DNA from: Schistocerca nitens
Lineage: Eukaryota; Arthropoda; Insecta; Orthoptera; Acrididae
NCBI RefSeq assembly: GCF_023898315.1
Contig: NC_064614.1
Location: forward strand, 115,723,501-115,787,500
DNA: 64,000 nucleotides
Direction of reading: 5' to 3'
Part shown: one piece after another, positions 1 to 12,099 of the stretch
Layout of the letters: the number at the start of each line of letters is the position of its first letter
How positions within the stretch are numbered: the stretch's first letter is position 1
The notes under the pieces: model-generated
The model's input: only the letters and a program-made list of their open reading frames with translations
Databases searched by the model: none
Told to the model about the DNA's origin: nothing
Position numbers and translations under genes: made by a program

Positions 1-385
1 ATTGATGGATGACATCGAAAAAGTTCAAAGAAGGGCAGCTCATTGCAAAATAGGGGAGACAGCATCACGGATGTGATAGGTAGAGGAGTTGGGGAGTCAA
101 TCATTAAAACAAAGGCATTTTCCATTGCACCAAGAACTTTTCACTAAAAATTTCAATCACCAACTTTCTCCTCCAAATGCAAAAATATTTTGTTGATGCA
201 CATCTACTTAGAGAGATAATATCATCATAATAAAGTACAGGAAATCAGTGCTGTTATGGAAAGATTTAAGTGTTTGTTTTTCCCATGCACTGTTTCAGAG
301 TGAAATAGTGGTAAAGTGGTTCAATGAACCATCTGCCAGGCACTTAACTGTGAATTGCAGAATAGTCAATTAGATGTAGGTGTAC
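1..385 (+). mobile_element. LINE-A non-LTR retrotransposon, 3' fragment
   Basis: This is the C-terminal end of the reverse transcriptase ORF and the 3' tail of the same LINE family found at about 31400-32935 and 58560-60395. Shared landmarks are the start (GACATCGAAAAAGTTCAAAG), the segment coding for TERFRCSFFPRAVREWN-like residues in the better copies, and the final CTCTGCCAGGCACTTAA...GTAGATGTAG tail. The element enters from the left edge, so its 5' part is not visible. It is frame-broken. The family looks like the Jockey/CR1 side of the LINEs, but I cannot fix the clade. Confidence 0.8.
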
Positions 386-3300
386 AGACATTGGACAAGC
401 TTTGTAGCTGCCTGAAGTTGCAGCAGCTGTTTACTTTAATGAATTTCCCACCAGATACCGCCTTCTCTCTAGATGACCAACCACGAGATGTCATTCCAGT
501 GTCAAATATGGAATAGATGCCAGTACAAATTATATTACACATTCAGCATTACTATAACCATTAAATTGTATAAACAAACATTCCACATGAATCTGTCTTC
601 TCAATGATGCAGCCGAATAAGAGAGAAGCAACCCCCACCCCTTAGAATCAGTCACGTTTCAGTTTCAATTTACCTGGGAGTTAACGTAAAGAGTGAAGGC
701 AACAGCTAACTATATAGCTGAGATGTCCAGAAGTCGACAGATCATAAACAAGACTAAAAAGTTCCTGAGCTTTTGAATGACATTCTTCTTTAGAGCTCTA
801 AAGGATGTCGTCTGAAAGCTTAGCTCCCCATCCCACCTCACCACTAAAGGACACTGAAAGCACTTGTCTCTGCCATTCTGTTAATCTCCCTAACCAAAAG
901 ATTTTGTGTAGAGCATCTTGTCACATTATGCCCAACAATGTGACATGAACTTCAAGATTAAATTCCTGACAGGGAACAAACTTCATAAATTAGTTTTTGG
1001 TGTAATGTAAAGAGATGTAAGGGCCCCTGGTAGCTTTCGGAGAGTGTGGGAGTGATTACATGTGAGGCAAGAGAGAAAAAAAAGGAAGAATTATTTTTTG
1101 TAAGAACTGCTGGCAGCAGCTGGCACAAAACAGTCACAAATAAAGAGGGGGTGGGGGGTGATGATAAAAAGGAAGATTGTAGAAGAGAGTCAAGAAGTGG
1201 GAAGGGAGATACCCTACCGTCCATCACAAAGAGGTCAATAACTACAGTAAAAAATGCAACCAACAACCAGTTCCAATAAACAGAGTTTTGAAGCAATAGC
1301 AATGGATGGAGAGTTTGAAACAACCTCTGCGAAGAAATATGACACCAAGTGAAAAGTTTGCAGCCATGCCTGAAGAGCAATAGTTTTAAGGTTAAATATT
1401 CACTTTTTTATGTAGTCCACCTTTAGGTAGATGCAGTTTGTAACACCAAAAATGCAGGACACATGGCACCTGCTACCGATATATAACTTTTTTTAACTGT
1501 ATGTAAATATTTGTAATTTAAATGCTTTCTTTTAATAAGTAAGGACATTGCGTCACTGTATGTGTACATTTAGGTAGAAGTCTGTTGACGTTTCATTGTA
1601 TTTATCTGTATTTTACTGTGAAACTTATTAGCTCTGGGAAAAAAAGCCAAAGGAATTGTTATTCCTGTCGACTAGCAACAATTATAGCACTGCTTGTGCA
1701 TTGTAAAATCTTTGGGTAGGGAGTTGTTGAGCAGAGTGCACAGAGAGAGGAGAGACGGGTTCCAGTGCTTGTAGTGTGCGAAAGTGTGGTGTTAACGCTC
1801 TCGCAGTAGAGAGTGCCATTTTCAGCGGCATCACGTATGCACGCTGGCCACATGTCTGGAGCACGAGTATGGGCAGTGGACGGGCGGAAGAGGCTGTATT
1901 AATTACGATTGCCCGTTCCTATAATTAGCCTTGACTCCACAATATGCTACCGTCTTCAACAACAGCAGCAGTTCCAGCAACACAGTTTCATCGGCGGCTC
2001 TGAGTTTCATCATATGCACAGCACTGAAGTAAGACTGACCATAGGTAGAAAGTATTAACGGCGAACCCAGCAGCACAACTGAATGTGATTTGACTGATAA
2101 GATTTATTTGAATAATAATCAGTTAAACTCAAGGCGATTGTGTCCTCATTGCCCCCCAGACATTGTTACAGCTGTTAAATCATCGCAGCAGGATCTTTGT
2201 TCCTTTTTTCCTTAATATGCTAACTGAGTGTCATAAGAAACAAATTGAATAGTTACAGCCCGTTTATTAATGAATAATTTCTCTTTTAAGAATTTTAGCC
2301 TCAGTCTACTTTCAATTAACTGTTGTACAACAGAGGCTTCAATATATGACTAAAGTAAAGCAATTTCATTTTTCAAGTTTGAGCATCAATCACTGGAAAA
2401 AATTCAAATCTAAAGAAGTGCACAAATTAAGAGTGCAGAAGTTTTATTTATTTTACATATAGCTTGGAGCACATGGCGGTTTGGTTTGGTACATATTCTA
2501 GTATTTAATTCTGTTCAAGTCAGTAAAAAAGGCTCAGTTGTTCAGACAATAATATGAAATCCAATTTGCAAAATGAGTAACGGCAAAGTAAAAAGTGCTT
2601 GCTTTTTTTCTAAATTTCTTTGATGACATAATGCTGAGGTCACTGAAAGTCTTTGTTCATGTAACCAAGTTCAGTACTAATATACAGTTTAATTGCATAT
2701 TTTCAAATCATTACTCGATTACCTTTTTCAAAATTTAATGCCAAACATAACGTAAAAGTGACTTCTCAGTTTTCTTTATCATTACATACTCACTTAAAAT
2801 TAGTGTCAAACAAACAAAAACATGGCAACCTTTAGTTGCCACGTCAGTGTTTAATAATACATGTTTTTCTTTCCCATCATCTTGTACAGGATTTAGGATG
2901 TAAATTGCCCTAGTGGACTGGCAACCATTAATTACTTCCTTTTCATTCATTAGTGTAACTTTTGGATTCATGATTAGTGGTACCCCTTTCCATCCAGTGT
3001 TGTTCGTTGAGTGAATGCACAAAATAACTTTCATTTTCCAAATTATAGCCCTGTTCAGTTTAATTACTTTTATTTTTAGTAGACTTTCCATCAGAAGGGT
3101 CAGTTGTACACTTTCCTCCTACCTATCGGTATCATTTCTTCGGGAAAGATAGCCTTATACAATTAGAAAAAACGTGATCCACGGTTATATTTTATATCAC
3201 AAGTAGGATAGGCCGATTAGTAAGAGGGAGGTTACAAGTTGTCCAACATTTTTCCACTGAATGTATTACAACACCCTTATGCAACTCTGGGATGCTTCAA

Positions 3301-4149
3301 AAAATATCTCTTCATTGGACTGCAATGTCCTCAGACAACAAATTTCTTTAGGTGCTGCAATAGTCAAAGTCTACCAAATCTGATGAGCTGGGTGGGCATC
3401 CCAATTATTCTTATCTCAAATCCATTCATTTTTGCATTTGTAAAGAATCTTTGTGGACAGCCTCAGGTTCTGATTCTTTTCTTTTGTAATCCAGGGTAGT
3501 ATCTGCAAGTCGTCATTTTACCCTTTGCAAGCTAATCAATAAGAAGAAGCCCTTTGCATCTGAAAAAAACACTGCACACAACCTTTCCAGTTGACATAAT
3601 TGGCTTTGGTTGCTCTTTGCTGATAGTCATATACCACTGTGTGTACTTTCTTGCTGTTATTGTTTGTAGTTGCAGTTTAGAAACTGGAAGAAGTAGGGCC
3701 ATGTTTGAATCAGTTGCTCATTTCTTAACATTTGAAAATGAAGGATCAATCCTCATCCAAACAATCAATAACTTTCTATGACATTATGTCAACCAAAACA
3801 AAGAATTTTATGTCAACACTAGCTGTACCTGGCCACACTTTGATGTGGTATCTCCATATCCTCTGCCCCCCCCCCCCCCCTCCCTCTCTGTCCATCACTT
3901 CCTGCCCCCTCTCTCTGTCCATCTCCTCCTCCCCATTTTCTATGACCATTTCCTCCCTCTTCTCTGTCCATCTCCTCTTCCCCCTTCCCCAAACTTGAGC
4001 CTTGTTTATTATTACTGTAAATTCAGATTCTGGTAGTATTCTACTCACAGACCAATAAGCCGTAAATACAACTCCCCTCTTTACTGACAACGTCTCACTA
4101 TTGTATATTTTATATATATAAGTATTTAGTCCAAACATTTATTACAGAT
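386..4149. other. Intergenic or intronic sequence, no gene recognised
   Basis: If the helicase gene continues to the left, this is intron. The stretch 1640-2110 is less AT-rich than its surroundings and could be a retrotransposon leader or LTR, but nothing in it is diagnostic. A pyrimidine-rich tract with a C run lies at about 3866-4000. The longest open frames are on the minus strand (958-1380, 2735-3091) and match no family I can defend. Confidence 0.4.
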
Positions 4150-7100
4150 GATGTTGTTGTCGTCATGGTCTTCAGTCCAAAAGCTGGTTTGATGCAGCTC
4201 TCCATGCTACTCTATCTCGTGTGAGCCTTTTCATCTCCAAATAACTACTGTCGCATGTCGTTCGCATGTTGTTTTGTGTTTTGTAAGGGGGGGGGGGCAA
4301 CCACAGCCAAACTTTGACATCTTTTTCAAAGAAAATTCCGCACTGGCTGTATGAATGATTTTTATTAAATCTGTGACCGGTTTCGCACCACTTATCAGTG
4401 CATCCTCAGGCAATATACGCTATTTATAACATTAAATTGGATATTGGCACATATCCTAACTATGTTAATATGTTATAAATAGCGTATATTGCCTGAGGAT
4501 GCACCGATAAGTGATGCAAAACCGGTCGCAGATTTAATAAAAATTATTCATACAGCCAGTGCGGAATTTTCTTTGAAAAAATAACTACTGTAGCCTACAT
4601 CTTTCTGAATCTGCTTACTGTATTCATCTCTTGGTCTCCCTCTATGATTTTTACTACCCATACTTCACTCCAATACTAAATTGGTGATCCCTTGATGCCT
4701 CAGAATGTGTCCTATCAACCGATCCCTTCTTTTTGTCAAGTTGTGTCACAAATCCCTTGTCTTCTCAATTCTATTCCGTAGCTCCTCATTAGTTATGTGA
4801 TCTACCCATCTAATCTTCAGCATTCTTCTGTAACATCACATTTTGAAAGCTTCTATTCTCTTTTTGTCTAAACTGTTTATTGGCCATGTTTCACTTCCAC
4901 ACATGGCTACACTCCAGACAAATACCTTCAGAAAGGACTTCCTGACACTTAAATCTATACTTGATGTTAACAAATTTCTCTTCTTCAGAAAACGCTTTCC
5001 TTGCCATGGCCAGTCTATGTTTTATATCCTCCCTACTTCGACAGTCATCAGTAATTTTGCTTCCCAAACAACTAAACTCATTTACCACTTTAAGTGTCTC
5101 ATCTCCTAATCTAATTCTCTCAGCATCACTTGATTCAATTTGACTACATTCCATTATCCTTGTTTTGCTTTTGTTGATGTTCATCTTACATCTTCCTTTC
5201 AAGGCACTGGCCATTCCGTTCAACTGCTCTTCCAGGTCCTTTGCTGTATCTGACAGAATTACAATGTCATCGGCAAACCTCAAAGTTTTTGTTTCTACTC
5301 CCTGAACTTTAATTCCTACTCCAAATTTTTCTTTGGTTTCCTTTACTGCTTGTTCAATATACATATTGAATAATGTTGGGGATAGGCTACAACACTGTCT
5401 CACCCCCATCTCAATCAATGCTTCCCTTTCATGCCCTACGGCTCTTATAACTGCTGTCTGGTTTCTGTATAAGTTGTCAATAACGTTTTGCTCTATGTAT
5501 TTTATCCCTGCTATCTTCAGATTTTCAAAGAGAGTATTCCAGTCAACACAGTCAAAAGCTTTTTCTAAGTCCACAAAAGCTATAAATGTCGATCTGCCTT
5601 TCCTTAACCTATTTTCTAAGATAAGTCGTACATTCAGAATTGTCTTGCATGTTTCTACATTTCTCCAGAATCCAAACTGATCTTCCCCAAGCTCTGCTTC
5701 TACCAGTTTTTCCATTCTTTTGTACCGAATTTATGTTAGTATTTTGCAGCCATGACTTATTAAATTGATTGTTCAGAAATTTTGACATCTTTCAGCAACT
5801 GCTTCTTTTGGAATTGGAATTACTACATTATTCTTGCAGTCTGATGCTATTTTGCCTATCTCATACATCTTGCACAGCAGATGAAAGAGTTCTGTCTTGT
5901 TTGGCACTCCCAAGACTATCATAAGTTTTGACGGAATATCATCCACTGTCAAAATATCATCCACTCCCAGAGCCTTGTTTTGTCTCAGATATTTCCGAGC
6001 TTTGTCAAATTCTTCTCACAGTATCTTATCCCCTATCTCATCCTCATCTACGTACACTTCCCTTTCGATAATATTGCTTTCAAGTTCATCTCCCTTGTAT
6101 AGACTCTCTATATACTCCTTCCACCTTTCAGTTCTTCCTTCCTTGCTTAGGACTGGTTTACTATCTCAGCTCTTGATATTCATACAGCTGCTTCTCTTTT
6201 CACCAAAGACCCCTTAAATTTTCTTGTACGTGGTATTGATCTTTCCTCTAGTGAAATATGCTCCTGAATCCTTACATGTGTCCCCTAGCTGATCATGCTT
6301 AGCAATTTTGCACTGCCTGTCAATCTCATTTTTAAAATATTTGTGTCCCTTTTTGCCTGCTTCATTTGCTCCATTTATAATTTTCTCCTTTTATCAATTA
6401 AATTCAATATTCCTTATGTTGTCCAAGGATTCCTATTACGCCTTGTCTTTTTACCTATTTGATCCTCTGCCACCATCACTATTTCATCTCTTAAAGCTAA
6501 CCATTTGTCTACTAATGTATTCCTTTCCCTTGTTCTAGTCAACCAATGCTTCTTCTGAACCTCTCAACAACCTCATTCTCTCAACTTACCAAAGTCTCAT
6601 CTCCTTAATTTATTACCTTTTTCCAATTTCTTCAATTTTAATCACCACCACTAAATTGTGTTCAGAGTCCACATCTGCCCCTGGAAATGTCTTACAATTT
6701 AAAATCTGGTTCCTAAATCTCAGTCCAACTATTATATAACCAACCTGAAACCTTCTGGTGTCTCCAGGTGTCTTCCAAATGTACAATCTTCTTTTATGAT
6801 TCTCAAACCAAGTGTTAGTGATGATTAAATTATGCTCTGTGCAAAATTCTACCAGGTAGCTTGCTCTTTTATTCCTTTCCCCCAGTTCAAATTCATCTAT
6901 TTTTCCTTCTCTTCCTTTTCCTGCTATCAAATTCCAATCCCCCGTCACAATTAAATTTTCATCTCCTTCAACCATCCAAGCAATTTCTTTTGTCTCATCA
7001 TAAATGTCTTCAGTATCCTCAACATCTGCGAAGCTTGTTGGCATATAAACTTTTACTGCTGTAGAAGGTGTGAGCTTTGCGTCTATCTTGGCTATGATAA

Positions 7101-7410
7101 TGCATTCACTAGGCTATTCATAGTAGCTTACCCACATTCCCATTTTCTTACTCACTGTTAAACAGGTCCTGCATTACCCTTATTTCACTTTGAATTTATA
7201 ACCCCATGTTCACCTAATCAGAAGTCCTGTTCCTCCTGTCTCCAAACTTCACTAATTCCCACTATATTTAACTTCAACCTACCCGTTTCCCTTTTTAAAT
7301 TTTTTAAAGTAGCTGCCCATTTAATGGATCTAACATTCCACACTCCGATCCGTACAACACAAGTTTTGTTTCTCCTTATGACATCCTCCCAAGTAGTCCC
7401 CGCTCGGAGA
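4150..7410 (-). mobile_element. LINE-C non-LTR retrotransposon, near full length, decayed
   Basis: The element reads right to left. An apurinic-type endonuclease comes first: a start resembling RIGVWNVRSI near 7350, then VTGDWNLIAG and DSEHNLVVV at 6613-7044. The reverse transcriptase at 4891-5715 has VDLEKAFDCVDWN, GVRQCCSLSPTLFNMYIE (the usual Gly after Gln is Cys) and the catalytic RFADDIVIL box. The 3' terminus reads, on the minus strand, as a GAAGACCATGACGACAACAAC-type end, like the copy at 50740-51445. Several stops and frameshifts separate the pieces. The 3' region is split by the foldback insertion at 4252-4578. Other copies are at about 13510-16345, 43464-43880 and 50740-51445. Confidence 0.85.
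4252..4578. repeat. Foldback insertion with hammerhead-like cores, 13-bp TSD
   Basis: A 327-bp insertion lies inside the LINE-C 3' end, flanked by the direct repeat AAATAACTACTGT at 4239-4251 and 4579-4591. The LINE-C sequence is continuous once the insert is removed. It has an asymmetric left part with a G run (4288-4298), then two inverted arms of about 110 bp (4322-4432 and 4469-4578) around a loop of about 36 bp. Each arm carries CTGAGGA, a short hairpin and a (G/A)AAAC-CGGTC box. The left arm, read on the minus strand, keeps GAAAC and a four-pair stem GCAC/GTGC. This is the layout of a hammerhead ribozyme core. Family unknown; a Penelope-type end is possible. Confidence 0.8.
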
Positions 7411-7636
7411 TCCCAATGGGGAAATATTTTACCTCTGGAATATTATACCCAAGAGGACACCATCATCATTTAATTATACACTGCAGCTGCATGCCATTGG
7501 GAAAAATTATGGCTGTAGTTTCCCCCTGCTTTCAGCTGTTCACAGTATTCACACCATTGCCCCTGCAACTACTGCAAAGGCTGTGGCTCCTCTTCGGGAA
7601 CCACACATTTGTCTGGACTCCCAACAGATACCACTA

Positions 7637-9117
7637 CATTCATGCTCATAAATTAAGGATAATGCTGATACATGGTGAAACAATGCTCTGGTGGGCGGTT
7701 TGTGGGTTTAAATCACCTCAGGGTATGACCAGGCGGTGCATTTGACCTGTGGTCATCACACGATGGTGGTTCTGGCAGCAGCAGTCCACATACGCAGAGG
7801 TGTGCTGGTGCATGTCAGAGAATGGTGCAGCGAGTAAGTGTGCAGACATTTTCAGCCATGCTAATGGTGGCTGTGTGTTGAAAATGGCTCAAAGAACACA
7901 TATTGATGACATTATGAGGGGTACAACACTAGGGCGACTGGAGACTGGACAAACACAGCAAGTCGTAGCAAAGGCCCTCCATGTGCCGCAAAGTTTGATC
8001 TCAATATTATGGCAACAATTCCAGCAGATAGGTAATGTATGCAGGCACTACAGTACGGGACGTCCACAGTGAACAACACCACAAGAAGACTGATATCTCA
8101 CCATCAGTGCCCGCAGACAGCCACAGAGTACTGCAGGTAGCCTTGCTCGGGACCTTACTGCAGCCACTAGAAGAATTGTCTCCAGACACACAGTCTACAG
8201 GCGACTGAACAGACATGGTTTATTTGCCTGGAGACCTGCAAGGTGCATTCCACTGACCCCAGGTCACAGGAGAGACGGGAGACCTGGAGTCAAGAACACA
8301 GTAAATGGTCATTGGAACAGTGGTCCCAGGTTATGTTCATGGACAAGTCCACGTATAGTCTGAACAGTGATTCTCGTCGGGTTTTCATCTGGTGTGAACC
8401 AGGAACCAGATAGCAACCCTTTAATGTCCTTGAAAGGGACCTGTATGGAGGTCGTGGTTTGATGGTGTGGGTTGGGATTATGATTGGTGCACGTACACCC
8501 CTGCATGTCTTTGGCAGAGGGACTGCAATAAGTCAGGTGTATTGGAATGTCATTTTGCACCAGTATGTCCACCTTTTCAGGGGTGCAGTGGGTCCCTCAT
8601 TCCTCCTGATGGATGATAACGCACGGGCCCACCGAGCTGCCATCGTGGAGGAGTACCTTGAAACAGAAGATATAAGGCGAATGGAGTGACCTGCCTGTTC
8701 TCCAGACCTAAATCCCATCGAGCACATCTGGGATGCTCTTGGTCGATGTATCGCTGCACATCTTCAAACCCCTAGGACACTTCAGGAGATCCAACAGGCA
8801 CTGGTGCAAGAATGGGAGGCTATACTGCAGCTGCTTGACCACCTGAACCAGAGTATGCCAACCCGTTGTGTGGCCTGTGTATGTGTGCATGGTGATCCTA
8901 TCCCATATTGATGTTGGGGTACATGTGCAGAAAACAGTGGCATTTCGTAGCACGTGTGTTTCGGGACGGTTTTCTCAACTTATCACCGATACTGTGGACT
9001 TATAGATCTGTGTTGTGTGTGTTCCCTATGTACCTATGCTATTAACGCTAGTTTTGTGTAGTGCCTCGTCGTGTGGCACCACATTCTGCAATTGTCCTTA
9101 ATTTATGAGCAAGAGTG
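7637..9117 (+). mobile_element. Tc1-like DNA transposon
   Basis: Terminal inverted repeats of roughly 25 bp bound the element. The left begins CATTCATGCTCATAAATTAA and the right, reverse complemented, reads CACTCTTGCTCATAAATTAA. They sit immediately inside TA dinucleotides (7635-7636 and 9118-9119), the standard Tc1/mariner target duplication. The length of about 1.48 kb is normal for a complete Tc1-type element. It encloses one decayed transposase gene. Confidence 0.88.
7884..8911 (+). pseudogene. Tc1-like transposase pseudogene (DD34E type)
   Basis: The frame starts at ATG 7884 with an N-terminal helix-turn-helix region (QQVVAKALHVPQSLIS) and runs through SRHTVYRRLNRHGLFAWRP. A frameshift near 8270-8290 moves to the frame holding the catalytic core. 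The first Asp lies in FMDKSTYSLNSD, the second in LLMDDNARAHRA and the Glu in SPDLNPIEHIWD, so all three catalytic acids remain. Breaks include a stop after RRP-like residues near 8071, the frameshift, and a TGA at 8687-8689 where relatives have Trp. The natural stop is at 8909-8911. The protein would have cut and pasted the element, but this copy is inactive. Confidence 0.85.
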
Positions 9118-9304
9118 TACATACAGTACGGCTATCCGTACCACAGAGGCATGCAACCAACCACACGAACAGCAAGGTCCATGGTTCATGTGGAGTTATT
9201 ATAGTAACATGTAAAAATTTGAATTATATTGGAACCGTACAATTTGGAATTTTTGGTAACAATGTTTTCCCTTTATATATTACATATATATTAATATATT
9301 AAAA

Positions 9305-9425
9305 ATTAGGCACTTAAAAACATGCCCACATTAGAATTCAATGCTGTATCAAAATTTCAAAGCAATTGGTCAAGAACTTTTGGAGATTAACAATATTGAA
9401 TGAACCAACATTTACATTTTTATAA
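9305..9425 (+). repeat. Dispersed repeat, copy 1 of 4
   Basis: The core includes AAAACATGCC, CAAAATTTCAAAG, AATTGGTCAAGAACTTTT and AACATTTACATTTTTAT. Related copies lie at 10885-10990 and 11185-11315 (same strand) and 11025-11090 (opposite strand). No coding potential is visible. Two of the copies flank the mariner-like element at 9441-10701. Confidence 0.65.
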
Positions 9426-9440
9426 GGGGTTCCCTTTTAT

Positions 9441-10701
9441 TACATAGAAGGTGAGGCAAATAAAAATGGCCCAGAGAACAGAGTTCCAGGGTACAAAGAA
9501 ACACAGAAGAGGAAAGGAAATACTGAAAGTGACCACCATTTTAGCAAGTTGCTGAAGGTGAATCAACGGTGGACTGATGGAACTGCTGCAGTCTCATTCG
9601 AAATGTTCTGCCGCAGTTCTTGAAGACTGTGAGAGCTGTTATGATACACCTTAAGACTTGATGGCTCCCCACACAATGTAATCACACACTGACAGGCCAG
9701 GTAGCCTGTGTGGCTAGCTAAGGCTGCGACCCGACTGACCTCTGCTACCAACTCTGCCATGCGTGAAGATTGTGTAAATGTGCTCCCAGTTTCAGCCAGC
9801 TGTATGGGCAGTTGGTCCATCCTTTTGGAAATAACTGTTAGTCTTTTCCTCCTCCATTAATGCTGCCACAAATGGTTTCAAAACGTTGGCAATGTAGTGT
9901 GCCAAAGTCAGTGTCTGATAAAGGAAGATAGGACCAATAATGCTGAGTGCAGACGCTGCACAGCAAACCCCAACCTACTGATCACGCAAAGGTATTTCGT
10001 GGAAGTTATACAGATTCTCTGCTGCCCAGAATCTGTGATTTTATAAGTTGACATAGCCACTCAGGTGAAACAGGCTCTATCAGACACAAAGAACAGATCT
10101 ATGTCCAAGTCATTCATTGTCATATCACTGAAGAGCCACTCACAAAACTGGAGGCACTGAGGAGCATCTACTGGTTTTAATGTGTGAACAATAGGCACTT
10201 ATTATGGATGCATGTGCAGGTCCCGTGGAGTATTCGTCCACACAATTGACGTGATATGCTGGTCTCTTGCGACAGGCATCGGGTTGATTTGGTATGACTC
10301 TAAGCATTTTCTGGTGCACTGCAACCGCATTTTCTGGTATGGAGGCACATTTCAGAATGTTTTCTTTGATTTGTTGAAAACAGGTCCTGTCCAACGCCAT
10401 TTTTGAACTAAGTGTTGCATGGCACTTTTGCCGGCACCTTGACACCATTAAACTTCTCAGCAAACAACTGGAAACACCATTTCCATGACTTTGTTGTCAC
10501 ATAACTTTCTACAATGCTCCACTGTGAGTACCATTGTCCCCTTTGTACTGCTCCACTCACACTGACACAGCCCGCACTACCATCTCTAGACTGGTGTGGA
10601 TCATGTGGTGGGCATACGTGTGGTGTGCATATCATGGGGTGTGGTCACATGCATACATTCACATACAATTGTATCCAATTTTTAGCCCCACGCTGTATAT
10701 A
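9441..10701 (-). mobile_element. mariner-like DNA transposon, decayed transposase
   Basis: Imperfect terminal inverted repeats bound the element. The left starts TACATAGAAGGTGAGGC and the right, reverse complemented, TATATACAGCGTGGGGC. Minus-strand pieces of a DD(n)D transposase are visible in order: a segment with RVIPNQPDACRKRPAYHVN (about 10200-10290), a SGYVN-like strand near 10065 that follows the first catalytic region, a QKDG-T-AHTA box near 9800 and a VCDYIVWGA box near 9675 with the last acidic residue. Frameshifts and stops are frequent. The overall length of about 1.26 kb is typical. I place it in the Tc1/mariner superfamily from motif order; the exact family is uncertain. Confidence 0.65.
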
Positions 10702-11503
10702 GTACATAGTTTATTTATTCATATAAAAATCTGTGATTTGTTACAAGTATAACATTATAGGAAAACAGTCTTAAGAACTGGCAGTCATTAAACATCTTTA
10801 GAATATTTTTGGATGTGAGGTCCGCCAGTTATGCAAAACACCGTTTTTCTCAGTACCCAAACATGTTTCAGCATTCCAGTAGGTATATAAAAACCTATGA
10901 GTATTTGAATGCAATGTTGTATGCAAACTTCAAAGCAATCCATGAAGATTTTCAGAGATTTGAGATTCTGAAGAAACAAACATCTACATTTGTACTGCAA
11001 AAGAAACTGTAAATGTTCCTAATTGCAATCTCCAAAAGTTTTTGACTGAATGCTTTGAAATTTTGACACAATGTTGCAATGGAATACATGCTTGTTCTAT
11101 AAATCTGTTTTTAATATATGTAATACATAACTTTTTTTATAAATTTAATACTATGGAAATGTTGTTACAAAAAAAATTCAAAAATTTATATATAGATATC
11201 TAAAAACATGCCTGTATTAGAATGCAATGTTCAAAATTTCAAAGTAATTGGTCAAGAACTTTCGGAACCACTTATTTTCATGAAGCAAACATTTACATTT
11301 TTATTTATTCAGATGGTATTCTAGTTTCTCATTTGAACAAATAGTCACTACACAAGTGCTTTAAAAAGTTGTATAAACAAAACTATTTTGCAGATTAATT
11401 TTATACATGACAAATTTTTGCACAAAAAATACTGACACAGCAAAAATTTCAAGATCAATAAATTATTTCATTGCAGTCATAATCTGGTAAGTTCTATACA
11501 TAC
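10702..11503. repeat. Dispersed repeat copies 2-4 in AT-rich intron
   Basis: Three further copies of the 9305-9425 repeat lie here: 10885-10990 (plus), 11025-11090 (minus, forming an imperfect hairpin with the previous copy) and 11185-11315 (plus). The remainder is AT-rich without recognisable genes and is probably helicase intron 4. Confidence 0.6.
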
Positions 11504-11623
11504 CTGAATCCTAGTTGGTGCAGTAATTCCCTGTTTTTCAAGGGCACTGCATATACTGGAATTTAGACCAAGATCATTAAATGTTACTGGTCCAGTGTCG
11601 GAGGAGTAAGCCGTTGCCGGATT
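11504..11623 (-). CDS. DDX28: DDX28-like mitochondrial DEAD-box helicase, exon 4 (Q motif)
   Basis: This 120-nt exon, phase 0 at both ends, is preceded by a pyrimidine-rich acceptor ending TTTTAG and followed by the donor GTATGT. It codes for 40 residues containing FNDLGLNSSICSALEKQGI and ending TRIQ. The conserved Phe, the aliphatic helix and the final PTxIQ are the Q motif that contacts adenine in DEAD-box RNA helicases. The Q motif ends at residue 149 of the joined protein, close to where I recall it in vertebrate DDX28. The ATPase motifs (A-x-TGSGKT, DEAD and later) are not in the window and should lie to the left. No stop or frameshift occurs in any of the four exons, which argues for a functional gene. 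Confidence 0.85.
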
Positions 11624-12099
11624 CTAAAACAAAATTGTATAAAATGCATTGCTTTCCCAGACACCAATGTGATGGAGAATAAATGTGGAATAAATAGGCA
11701 ACACAGTAATGGTCCAAAGCAGTTACCACACACTTTTAATTTTTACAAGTACAAAAATTACTGTTTTATTGAATATACAGTCTTCACTAGCGGATAAACA
11801 AATAATGATAGTACTGAATGCCCCACTGCATTGCCACAAATGCTTCAAATCAGCCATTTACATGAACAATGCAAAAAGAAAAAAAACAATCCAGTAGTGT
11901 ACTTAATAGGTACTAATAGTAAGCACTTAGTCCTTAGTAAAGAGATCCTGCAGGCAAAGTCACTTGTATACCCCAAAAGAATACCATGAAGTAAAGTGAT
12001 CCACATGCCCTCCAGGTTTTAATGTAGCTATTGCGAGGGACATGGCCCAAGTGATATGGCATTGTTAAGATCATTGATAATGAAGTAAGTGTTGTGGTT

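Noticed and set aside
2735..3091. Minus-strand 118-codon frame with VLLNTDVATKG, resembling helicase motif V, and EVINGCQST, resembling an AIPR-type motif
   Set aside because: The motif V resemblance lacks the following Arg-Gly-(I/L)-Asp pattern and no good splice sites bound it, so it is not a DDX28 exon. The AIPR resemblance is too short to defend.
1..11503. Remaining DDX28 exons (TGSGKT, DEAD, SAT motifs) on the minus strand
   Set aside because: I looked for these motifs in all three minus frames between repeats and found none; they probably lie to the left.
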